DNA from: Afipia sp.
GTDB taxonomy: Bacteria > Pseudomonadota > Alphaproteobacteria > Rhizobiales > Xanthobacteraceae
Assembly: GCA_026400415.1 (NCBI GenBank)
Contig: JAPLPA010000215.1
Span: 1 to 7,551 of the forward strand
Direction: 5' to 3'
DNA: 7,551 bases
Shown: piece after piece, positions 1 through 5,553 of the stretch
How positions within the stretch are numbered: the stretch's first letter is position 1
How the letters are laid out: every line of letters starts with the position of its first letter
Program-made: the position numbers and the translations under genes
Notes under the pieces: model-generated
Told to the model about the DNA's origin: nothing
Databases searched by the model: none
What the model saw: only the letters and a program-made list of their open reading frames with translations

Positions 1-9
1 GAACCCTGA

Positions 10-1005
10 TTAACTCAGCGCGACGTTGACCGCACTCTCCGGCAATTCGGCATTGAAGCAGCGCTGATAGAACTCGGCGACCAGCGGACGCTCAAGCTCG
101 TCGCATTTGTTGAGGAACGTTACGCGGAACGCAAAGCCGATCTCACCGAAAATCTCGGCGTTCTCTGCCCATGTGATGACGGTACGCGGCGACATGACGG
201 TGGAGAGATCGCCATTGGCAAACGCATTGCGCGTCAGGTCTGCAAGCCGCACCATCTTGTTGACGGTGTCGCGGCCGGCATCGGTGCGATAATGCTTCGC
301 CTTTGCCAGCACGATTTCAACTTCGTTGTCGTGCGGCAGATAATTCAGCGTGGTGACGATCGACCAACGATCCATCTGGCCCTGGTTGATCTGCTGCGTG
401 CCATGATAGAGGCCCGACGTATCGCCTAAGCCAATCGTATTGGCGGTTGAGAACAGACGAAACGCCGGATGCGGCTTGATGACTTTGTTTTGGTCCAGCA
501 AGGTCAGGCGGCCTGAAACCTCGAGCACACGCTGAATCACGAACATAACGTCCGGACGGCCGGCGTCGTATTCGTCGAACACCAAAGCGATATTGTGCTG
601 AAGCGCCCAAGGCAGAATACCGTCACGAAATTCCGTGACTTGCTTGCCATCGCGCACCACGATGGAATCCTTGCCGACGAGATCGATGCGGCTGATATGG
701 CTGTCGAGGTTGACGCGCACGCAAGGCCAGTTCAGCCGAGCGGCGACCTGCTCGATATGTGTGGATTTGCCGGTGCCGTGATAGCCTGTGACCATGACGC
801 GGCGATTTTTTGCAAACCCTGCCAGAATGGCGAGCGTCGTTGTGCGGTCGAAACGATAATCCGAATCTACATCTGGAACGTGCGGGTCGCTCTTGGAATA
901 GGCTGGAACTTCAAGATCGCTGTCGATCCCGAAGACCTGACGAGCCGACACTTTCATGTCCGGAAGGCCAGCGGGTTCCTGCGATGTGGTCATGGCGGCG
1001 GTCAT
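10..1005 (-). CDS. cobS: CobS, ATPase subunit of aerobic cobaltochelatase
   Basis: CobS is the AAA+ ATPase subunit of the CobN-CobS-CobT chelatase, which inserts Co2+ into hydrogenobyrinic acid a,c-diamide in the aerobic cobalamin pathway; it acts in the cytoplasm. The 331-residue protein is full length for the family. Visible motifs, numbered from the ATG, are Walker A GYHGTGKST (about 74-82), Walker B ALVFDEYD (about 140-147), a sensor-1-like STAN (186-189) and the conserved MSPRTVI segment (271-277) near the C-terminal lid. The short N-terminal region DMKVSARQVFGIDSD is typical of alphaproteobacterial CobS. I chose ATG 1005 because GGAGG lies 4 nt upstream; a TTG at 1008 and an ATG at 993 are in frame but worse spaced. 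CobT normally follows and would lie beyond the left edge. No cobalamin riboswitch box is evident upstream. Confidence 0.95.
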   Translation of the reverse strand: MTAAMTTSQEPAGLPDMKVSARQVFGIDSDLEVPAYSKSDPHVPDVDSDYRFDRTTTLAILAGFAKNRRVMVTGYHGTGKSTHIEQVAARLNWPCVRVNLDSHISRIDLVGKDSIVVRDGKQVTEFRDGILPWALQHNIALVFDEYDAGRPDVMFVIQRVLEVSGRLTLLDQNKVIKPHPAFRLFSTANTIGLGDTSGLYHGTQQINQGQMDRWSIVTTLNYLPHDNEVEIVLAKAKHYRTDAGRDTVNKMVRLADLTRNAFANGDLSTVMSPRTVITWAENAEIFGEIGFAFRVTFLNKCDELERPLVAEFYQRCFNAELPESAVNVALS

Positions 1006-1009
1006 CAAT

Positions 1010-1014
1010 CCTCC
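1010..1014 (-). promoter_or_regulatory. Shine-Dalgarno site of cobS
   Basis: On the minus strand the sequence reads GGAGG, then ATTG, then ATG at 1005. It decides the start: spacing is 4 nt to ATG 1005, only 1 nt to the in-frame TTG at 1008, and 16 nt to the later ATG at 993. A small hairpin, CCGGG-cgct-CCCGG (1021-1034), lies just upstream in the leader. Confidence 0.6.
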
Positions 1015-1105
1015 GTGGTTCCGGGCGCTCCCGGCACCAGACGTTTGAACAAGACATGCATGCTTGCTGCGGTTGGGGATACGAAGCGCAACCTAGCAGA
1101 CGGAT

Positions 1106-1124
1106 GCGGGCGGCAGAAGCCCGC
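1106..1124. repeat. Inverted repeat in the cobS-DedA intergenic region
   Basis: GCGGGC (1106-1111) and GCCCGC (1119-1124) form a perfect 6-bp stem with a 7-nt loop. Neither strand has a T-run after the stem, so it is not an intrinsic terminator. A second pair, TTATC/GATAA (1148-1152 and 1158-1162), and an 11-bp odd-centred palindrome, AGGGCTGCCCT (1183-1193), occur in the same region. These could be leader structures or operator half-sites; short GC-rich repeats like these also arise by chance. Confidence 0.3.
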
Positions 1125-1250
1125 GCGGTGATGAAAGTTCTGTTACATTATCAGACAGATAAGCCGTTTCCGACAGTTTGGTAGGGCTGCCCTGCGATAG
1201 GCGGTGAACGGCCCATGATCGCATCTGGCTGGCGGCCATTCATTCCCGGC

Positions 1251-1256
1251 TATACT
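1251..1256 (+). promoter_or_regulatory. Possible -10 element for the DedA gene
   Basis: TATACT matches the sigma-70-type -10 consensus at five of six positions and sits about 33 nt before the chosen GTG start, which would give a leader of roughly 25 nt. I cannot find a convincing -35 hexamer at 16-18 nt upstream, so this is only a candidate. Confidence 0.3.
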
Positions 1257-1288
1257 TTGCGACATCACTCCAAACCATTGGATTGTTC

Positions 1289-1933
1289 GTGCACACTTAT
1301 CTCAATGAACTGATCGAGTTCGTATCCATTCACGCGCTGTCCGCCTACACGGCGATATTTCTTGCCGCGCTGTTCGAAGCGATTCCGATTTTCGGCTCGA
1401 TCATTCCGGGCTCGACCGTCATTCTGGCCCTCAGCGCGCTGGTGCCGAGCGGCAATCTGAAACTCGCGCCCGTATTGGCCGCCGCATTTCTAGGCGCGGT
1501 GATCGGCGACGGCCTCGCCTATCTGGTCGGCTACCGGTCGAAGGAAAGCGTGCTCCATACTTGGCCGATGTCGAAATATCCGAACCTGGTCGAAGACAGC
1601 AAAAACTTTTTCCACAAATACGGAACGCTCGCGGTGTTCTTCGCGCGCTTTGTGCCGCCAGTGCGCGCCTTCGTGCCGATTACGGCGGGCGCGTTGAGCA
1701 TGCCGCCGATAAAATTTTTCGCGGTGAATATCATCGCCGTCGGCCTTTGGGCACCGGCGATGGTGCTGCCCGGCGTGCTCGCCGCGTCAGCGGTCGAACA
1801 ATGGGGCGTCAAGGTCAAGCATTACGGCTGGCCGTTGGTCGGCGGCATTGTCGTCATCGGCGCGGTGGCGTGGGCGATCTATCACTGGCGCAAGGTGCGG
1901 CAGGGCGCGACTGCGAACGACATCGCGAAATAG
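1289..1933 (+). CDS. DedA/SNARE-associated family inner-membrane protein
   Basis: DedA-family proteins are polytopic inner-membrane proteins. Several are linked to recycling of undecaprenyl phosphate or other lipid carriers, and to proton-dependent membrane homeostasis. Numbered from the GTG, the 214-aa protein has the family's layout: a hydrophobic N-terminal segment with FEAIPIFGSIIPGS (29-42), GAVIGDGLAYLVGYR (69-83), the signature FFARFVPPVRAFVPITAG (117-134) with both conserved arginines (R120, R126), and a C-terminal membrane segment (about 182-199) followed by a basic tail. E30 matches the essential glutamate of E. coli YqjA, but the position of its second acidic residue (PGD) is serine here (PGS, S42). 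The start is uncertain: GTG 1289 has a weak GGA 6 nt upstream, while an in-frame TTG at 1283 has no ribosome-binding site. It stands alone between divergent cobS and the convergent J-domain gene. Substrate is not predictable from sequence. Confidence 0.88.
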   Translation: MHTYLNELIEFVSIHALSAYTAIFLAALFEAIPIFGSIIPGSTVILALSALVPSGNLKLAPVLAAAFLGAVIGDGLAYLVGYRSKESVLHTWPMSKYPNLVEDSKNFFHKYGTLAVFFARFVPPVRAFVPITAGALSMPPIKFFAVNIIAVGLWAPAMVLPGVLAASAVEQWGVKVKHYGWPLVGGIVVIGAVAWAIYHWRKVRQGATANDIAK

Positions 1934-1960
1934 ATCCAGTTCAATTTTCAATGCCGCGAC

Positions 1961-2608
1961 TTAAGCGCCGCGCACGACCGTCTTGAGGTAATTATACGCC
2001 TTGATGATTTCAATCAGGCGGTCTTCGGTGGAGCGGTCGCCGCCATTCGCATCCGGGTGATGCTGCTTCACCAGCATCTTGTATTTCGCCTTAACCGTCT
2101 CGATTGTCGCGTCCGGGCCGAGACCCATCACGATCAGGGCTTTCTTCTCGGCGTTGAAAACCTTGCGTGTCTCGGCTTTCGGTTCGGATTTCGCGCTCGA
2201 ATTGGCGCGCCAGCGATTGCGGCCGTTCATCTCGTCGAACATCTTGAACGGATCGAGCGCGTCGATTTCGATATCGGCCGTCTTACCCTTGTTGTCGCCG
2301 TTCGCACCCATCTTCCATGTCGGGCGATGCCCGGTCAGCGCATCTTTCTGATAGCTCGCGACCGCATCGGGTGCCATGCCCTGAAAGAAATTATAGCCCT
2401 GATTGTATTCGCGAACGTGGTTGAGACAGAAATGCCAGTATTCCTTTTCCTTGCCGCGGCCCTTCGGTGCGCGGTGGCCGCCCTTGTTCTTGCAGCCGGG
2501 CGCCTCGCACATCTGGGCTTCTTCGCGCGCAGCGGCCTGCTGCTTCGCGCTCATCTTGTTGGACTTGATGCGGATGCTGTCGAAGAATTTGGATGAGTCG
2601 ATGGCCAT
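1961..2608 (-). CDS. C-terminal J-domain protein with N-terminal Cys/His cluster
   Basis: This 215-residue protein ends in a J domain (about 150-215) whose HPD tripeptide is H184-P185-D186, so it should stimulate an Hsp70 (DnaK) partner. It is not canonical DnaJ: the J domain is C-terminal, and there is no Gly/Phe linker or CXXCXGXG zinc repeats. The N-terminal half has C34-x4-C39 and C61-x2-H64 in a basic, aromatic region (roughly KEYWHFCLNHVREYNQGYNFF, 55-75), which looks like a possible metal-binding module. The middle (about 100-148) is polar and probably flexible. From memory, similar proteins are common in alphaproteobacteria, often annotated 'J domain-containing protein' and near bolA and cobST; client and role are unknown to me. 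The ATG at 2608 lacks a clear Shine-Dalgarno site, but the first residues (MAIDSSKFFDSIRIK) resemble the conserved start of homologues. It is divergent from bolA and convergent with the DedA gene. Confidence 0.9.
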   Translation of the reverse strand: MAIDSSKFFDSIRIKSNKMSAKQQAAAREEAQMCEAPGCKNKGGHRAPKGRGKEKEYWHFCLNHVREYNQGYNFFQGMAPDAVASYQKDALTGHRPTWKMGANGDNKGKTADIEIDALDPFKMFDEMNGRNRWRANSSAKSEPKAETRKVFNAEKKALIVMGLGPDATIETVKAKYKMLVKQHHPDANGGDRSTEDRLIEIIKAYNYLKTVVRGA

Positions 2609-2650
2609 GAAGGATAACGACGCCTTGTTCAGGTTTCAGGTCGGACTTTG

Positions 2651-2667
2651 CCGCGAAACTTTCGCGG
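2651..2667. repeat. Perfect 17-bp palindrome in the J-domain gene leader
   Basis: CCGCGAAA (2651-2658), one central base, then TTTCGCGG (2660-2667): all eight arm positions pair. It lies 43-59 bp upstream of the J-domain gene start and begins at the transcription start predicted from the -10 element at 2674-2679. That position suits a repressor operator or a 5'-end RNA hairpin. No regulator is identified. Confidence 0.6.
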
Positions 2668-2673
2668 TCGCGG

Positions 2674-2703
2674 AGTATACATCGCAGCGGCAGTGAATCG
2701 CAA
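2674..2703 (-). promoter_or_regulatory. Predicted promoter of the J-domain gene
   Basis: On the minus strand, TTGCGA (2703-2698) and TATACT (2679-2674) are separated by 18 nt. The -10 matches consensus at five of six positions and the -35 at four of six. The predicted start near 2667 gives a leader of about 59 nt. A GANTC site (GAATC, 2695-2699), the CcrM methylation motif of alphaproteobacteria, overlaps the -35. Confidence 0.5.
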
Positions 2704-2715
2704 TTGAAACGGTCA

Positions 2716-2743
2716 TTGACCTGAACGGCTAACGCGCGATATT
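2716..2743 (+). promoter_or_regulatory. Candidate bolA promoter
   Basis: TTGACC (2716-2721) and GATATT (2738-2743) are separated by 16 nt; the -35 is strong and the -10 matches at four of six positions. Transcription would start about 2750, only a few bases before the ATG at 2753, so the mRNA would be leaderless or nearly so. This fits the absence of a clear Shine-Dalgarno site. The -10 lies inside a 14-bp near-palindrome, GCGCGATATTGCGC (2734-2747). Confidence 0.4.
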
Positions 2744-2752
2744 GCGCAGATC

Positions 2753-3067
2753 ATGACCGCAAAAGATCAGATCATAAAAAAGTTGAGCGAAGCTTTCGTT
2801 CCCGAAAGCCTCGATGTTGTTGACGAATCCCATCTGCATGAGGGCCACGCAGGCCATCGGCCGGGCGGCGAGACGCATTTCAGGGTTTATATCGTATCGA
2901 AGGCGTTCGATGGGAAGACCCGGATCGACCGCCACCGCATGATAAATGCGCTTTTGGCACCCGAACTTGCAGGCCCGGTTCACGCGCTGGCACTCCACAC
3001 TTACGCGCCCGGTGAAGATGCAAAGCGTCCAGCGCCCGCAAAAGCCTGCGACGGCCATAACCACTAA
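2753..3067 (+). CDS. bolA: BolA family protein
   Basis: BolA proteins are small cytoplasmic proteins that form Fe-S-bridged complexes with monothiol glutaredoxins; some also act as DNA-binding regulators of morphology and stress genes. The 104-residue protein has the BolA hallmarks: VVDESHLHEGHAGH (22-35), ETHFRV (40-45), the helix RIDRHRMINALLAPEL (57-72) and the terminal strand VHALALHTYAPGE (76-88). Histidines in the 27-35 loop are where BolA proteins coordinate the shared cluster with glutaredoxin. The tail after residue 88 is a short non-conserved extension containing C99 and ending HNH. It is divergent from the J-domain gene and followed directly by an intrinsic terminator, so it is probably monocistronic. 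There is no obvious ribosome-binding site (see the candidate promoter). Classification as BolA is firm; Fe-S versus regulatory function cannot be told from sequence. Confidence 0.93.
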   Translation: MTAKDQIIKKLSEAFVPESLDVVDESHLHEGHAGHRPGGETHFRVYIVSKAFDGKTRIDRHRMINALLAPELAGPVHALALHTYAPGEDAKRPAPAKACDGHNH

Positions 3068-3089
3068 AACGCGGTTCCGGCCTTTTTTT
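3053..3089 (+). terminator. Intrinsic terminator of bolA
   Basis: GGCCATAACC (3053-3062) pairs with GGTTCCGGCC (3073-3082) through a 4-bp and a 4-bp stem separated by a 2x2 internal mismatch. The loop is 10 nt, and seven T residues (3083-3089) follow. The bolA stop codon (3065-3067) falls in the loop. On the minus strand the hairpin is not followed by a T-run, so it is not a classical terminator for the converging gene. Confidence 0.7.
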
Positions 3090-3105
3090 AAAACGCCGTT
3101 CCGGC
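3065..3105. repeat. 17-bp direct repeat, duplicating the 3' end of the CorC gene
   Basis: TAAAACGCGGTTCCGGC (3065-3081) and TAAAACGCCGTTCCGGC (3089-3105) differ at one base and are 24 bp apart. On the minus strand this is eight codons, so the copies are in the same frame: the CorC protein ends KAGTAF-stop, and the codons after its TAA read KKAGTAF-stop. Confidence 0.8.
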
Positions 3106-4392
3106 TTTCGGCTTTTTCTCAGGCATTTCCACCTCGCGCGGCAACGGCACGATACGCAGCGCGGTGATGCGGTTGCGCTCGCGCTTGAGAACGCGAAATC
3201 TGAAACCATGAAACGTGAAATTCTGGCCGCGATCGGGAATCGAACGAGCCTCGTGAATGACAAGACCCGCGACTGTCGTCGCCTCCTCGTCCGGCAGATG
3301 CCAGTCCATCGCGCGGTTGAGGTCGCGGATCGGCACCGACCCATCGACTACGACCGATCCATCCGGCTGCGCCCGCACGCCTGCTACTTCAATATCGTGC
3401 TCGTCCGAAATATCTCCGACGATCTCCTCCAGAATATCTTCCAGCGTCACCATGCCTTCGACTTCGCCATATTCGTCGACGACCAGCGCGAAGTGCGTCT
3501 TGCGGCGGCGGAATGCCTTGAGCTGCTCGGAGAGCGGACGAAGATCCGGGACGAACCACGGCGGAAGCATGATCGCATTGACGTCGATCTTAGAAATGTC
3601 GCCTTCGTTCAAACGAATGGCCCGCAGCACATCCTTGGCGTGAAGCACGCCGATGATGTTTTCCGGCTTGTCGCGCCACAGCGGAATGCGCGTGTATTCG
3701 GTGGCGAGCATTTCACGCACCAATTCCTCGGCGGGCAGATCAGCATCGATCATCACCATTTCCGTGCGGTGAACCATCACATCCGATACCTGCAAGTCCT
3801 TGAGATCGAGCAGGCCACCTAACATGTCACGATCGAGTTTTTCCACGCCGCCTTCGTGATGGATCAGATCGACTGCACCTCGCAACCGTTCAGTCGGCGA
3901 CAGAGTGGGCTGATTGGCACCCACAGGAATTCTCAAAATCGTCAATAGCGCGCGAATAATAATCTCGATGACGTTGAGCACGGGACTCAAGAGAATCACC
4001 AGAAATTTCATCGGCTGCGCGACAAGAAGCGAGAGCCTGTCCGGCGCGTTGATCGCAATGGTCTTTGGCAGTACCTCGGCGAAAATCACCACCAGCACTG
4101 TCATAACGGCGGTTGCGTACAAGACGCCGACCTCGCCGAACCATGCGGTGAACAATCCCGTCGCCAACGCAGACGCGCCGATATTTGCGACGTTGTTGCC
4201 CAAGAGCAACGCGCCGATCATGCGTTCGCGCGCATTCAGCAGATAGGCCACCACGCCGGCCTGACGGCTACCCTGCTTCTCCAGCCGCAGCATGCTCGCG
4301 CGCGACGATGCCGTCAGAGCGGTTTCGCTCGCGGAAAAAAACGCCGACACGAGAAGGCAAAAAACGACGATGGAAAGGTCAAACCAATGCAT
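3088..4392 (-). CDS. CorC/HlyC/TlyC-type (CNNM family) membrane protein with CBS pair
   Basis: This 434-residue protein has the full CNNM/CorC layout. An N-terminal DUF21 membrane domain (about 1-155) carries SAFFSASETALT (16-27), GNNVANIGASALATG (65-79) and FAEVLPKTIAIN (104-115). A CBS-domain pair (about 200-330) ends in VDEYGEVEGMVTLEDILEEIVGDISDEHD (305-333), and a C-terminal CorC_HlyC domain (about 340-415) precedes a Lys-rich tail. Members transport or regulate divalent cations (Mg2+/Co2+ efflux), with CBS domains sensing nucleotide; the old 'hemolysin' label is probably a misnomer. The ATG lies 6 nt after the aroB stop, so it is very likely translated from the aroK-aroB transcript, although no metabolic link is obvious. 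Only a weak AGAG serves as ribosome-binding site. The 3' end carries the in-frame duplication described separately. Family is firm; ion specificity is not inferable. Confidence 0.93.
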   Translation of the reverse strand: MHWFDLSIVVFCLLVSAFFSASETALTASSRASMLRLEKQGSRQAGVVAYLLNARERMIGALLLGNNVANIGASALATGLFTAWFGEVGVLYATAVMTVLVVIFAEVLPKTIAINAPDRLSLLVAQPMKFLVILLSPVLNVIEIIIRALLTILRIPVGANQPTLSPTERLRGAVDLIHHEGGVEKLDRDMLGGLLDLKDLQVSDVMVHRTEMVMIDADLPAEELVREMLATEYTRIPLWRDKPENIIGVLHAKDVLRAIRLNEGDISKIDVNAIMLPPWFVPDLRPLSEQLKAFRRRKTHFALVVDEYGEVEGMVTLEDILEEIVGDISDEHDIEVAGVRAQPDGSVVVDGSVPIRDLNRAMDWHLPDEEATTVAGLVIHEARSIPDRGQNFTFHGFRFRVLKRERNRITALRIVPLPREVEMPEKKPKAGTAF

Positions 4393-4398
4393 GCGACT

Positions 4399-5553
4399 CT
4401 ATCGACCCGGTTTGTGTGCAAGCTTCTCGGCAATGAAATTGCGAACCGTCGGCGCGTCGACATCGTTGGCGATGACGGCCTTGCCTATTTTTTCGAGAAG
4501 AATGAAAGTGAGCCGGCCTCGCTTCACTTTCTTGTCCTGCGCCATCAATGTCATCAGCGCATCGGCATCGCCAAGGCCCTCCTGCTGAAAGCCTGCAATG
4601 TCCTGCAAGCGCGTCGGCAAACCGACCGCCGCCAAGTGACGCTGCACGCGCTCCGCTTCCGACGGCGCGATCATCTTCAGATGGGCGGAAAATTCGGCGG
4701 CGAGAACCATGCCGACCGAAACGCCTTCGCCATGAAACAGACGATCCGAAAAACCTGTCGCGGCCTCCAGCGCGTGACCGAAGGTGTGACCGAGATTGAG
4801 CAGCGCGCGTTCGCCGGTCTCGCGTTCGTCGCGCGCCACAATCGCAGCCTTGGCACGGCAACTCGTCGCAATCGCATGCTCACGCGCCGCACCGCCGGAA
4901 AATATCTCGGCATGGTTCGCTTCCAGCCACGCGAAGAACGCCTCGTCGCCAAGCACGCCATATTTGGCGACTTCCGCATAGCCCGCACGAAATTGCCGCG
5001 GCGACAGCGTGTCGAGCACGGATGTGTCGGCAATGACCAGGACGGGTTGATGAAACGCACCTATCAAATTCTTGCCGTGCGGCGAATTGATCCCGGTCTT
5101 GCCGCCCACTGATGAATCGACCTGCGCCAGCAATGACGTCGGCACCTGCACGAAATCGACTCCGCGCCGCACGATAGATGCCGCAAATCCCGCGAGGTCG
5201 CCGACGACGCCGCCGCCAAGCGCAATCACCAGATCGTTGCGCTCGATCTTCGCCGCGATCAGTCCTTCGCAAACATCCTGCAGAACCGCGTAGCTCTTGG
5301 ATGCTTCGCCTTCGCCGACAATGATGCACGCGGACTCGATGCCGGCTTGCGTCAACGCCGCTTCGGTTTTCGTCAGCCAATGTTGCGCGACAGTCTTGTC
5401 GGTAACGATTGCAACGCGCGCATTGGGCCGCAGTTTCTTGACGCGCTCTCCGAGCGAACCCAGCGCATCGCGCCCGATCACGATATCATAGGCCCGGTCG
5501 CCCAGGGCAACATCGACAATCACAGGATTCGAATTCTTGATTGGCGCCGTCAT
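4399..5553 (-). CDS. aroB: 3-dehydroquinate synthase
   Basis: AroB converts DAHP to 3-dehydroquinate, the second step of the shikimate pathway, using NAD+ and a divalent metal (Zn or Co); cytoplasmic. The 384-aa protein shows the nucleotide-binding motif ALGGGVVGDLAGF (111-123), PTSLLAQVDSSVGGKTGIN (138-156), the lysine-rich GKNLIGAFHQP (160-170), AEVAKYG (193-199), NLGHTFGHALE (253-263) and FHGEGVSVGM (273-282). Metal ligands by family comparison are E194, H256 and H274. I chose ATG 5553 because its ATG overlaps the aroK stop (ATGA) and an AGGTG Shine-Dalgarno site lies 7 nt upstream; an open frame continues upstream to 5598, but those 15 residues are unlike AroB. The aroK-aroB order is typical of alphaproteobacteria. 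All key motifs are intact. Confidence 0.97.
   Translation of the reverse strand: MTAPIKNSNPVIVDVALGDRAYDIVIGRDALGSLGERVKKLRPNARVAIVTDKTVAQHWLTKTEAALTQAGIESACIIVGEGEASKSYAVLQDVCEGLIAAKIERNDLVIALGGGVVGDLAGFAASIVRRGVDFVQVPTSLLAQVDSSVGGKTGINSPHGKNLIGAFHQPVLVIADTSVLDTLSPRQFRAGYAEVAKYGVLGDEAFFAWLEANHAEIFSGGAAREHAIATSCRAKAAIVARDERETGERALLNLGHTFGHALEAATGFSDRLFHGEGVSVGMVLAAEFSAHLKMIAPSEAERVQRHLAAVGLPTRLQDIAGFQQEGLGDADALMTLMAQDKKVKRGRLTFILLEKIGKAVIANDVDAPTVRNFIAEKLAHKPGR

Noticed and set aside
595..1131. Long plus-strand open frame (178 codons) opposite cobS
   Set aside because: It lies antisense to a clear CobS gene and its product looks like nothing known; long antisense frames are expected in GC-rich DNA with biased third codon positions.
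1006..1288. Cobalamin riboswitch upstream of cobS
   Set aside because: I looked for the B12-box core and the usual conserved GCCACTG-like element on the minus strand and did not find them; only short unrelated hairpins are present.
2057..2596. Plus-strand open frame of 179 codons opposite the J-domain gene
   Set aside because: Antisense shadow of a gene with an intact HPD J domain; composition (Leu/Ala/Arg-rich) is typical of antisense frames.
3208..3822. Plus-strand open frame of 204 codons opposite the CorC gene
   Set aside because: Antisense to well-conserved CBS and CorC_HlyC domains; no recognisable domain of its own.
4387..5112. Plus-strand open frame of 241 codons opposite aroB
   Set aside because: Antisense shadow; every aroB motif reads intact on the minus strand, so the minus frame is the coding one.
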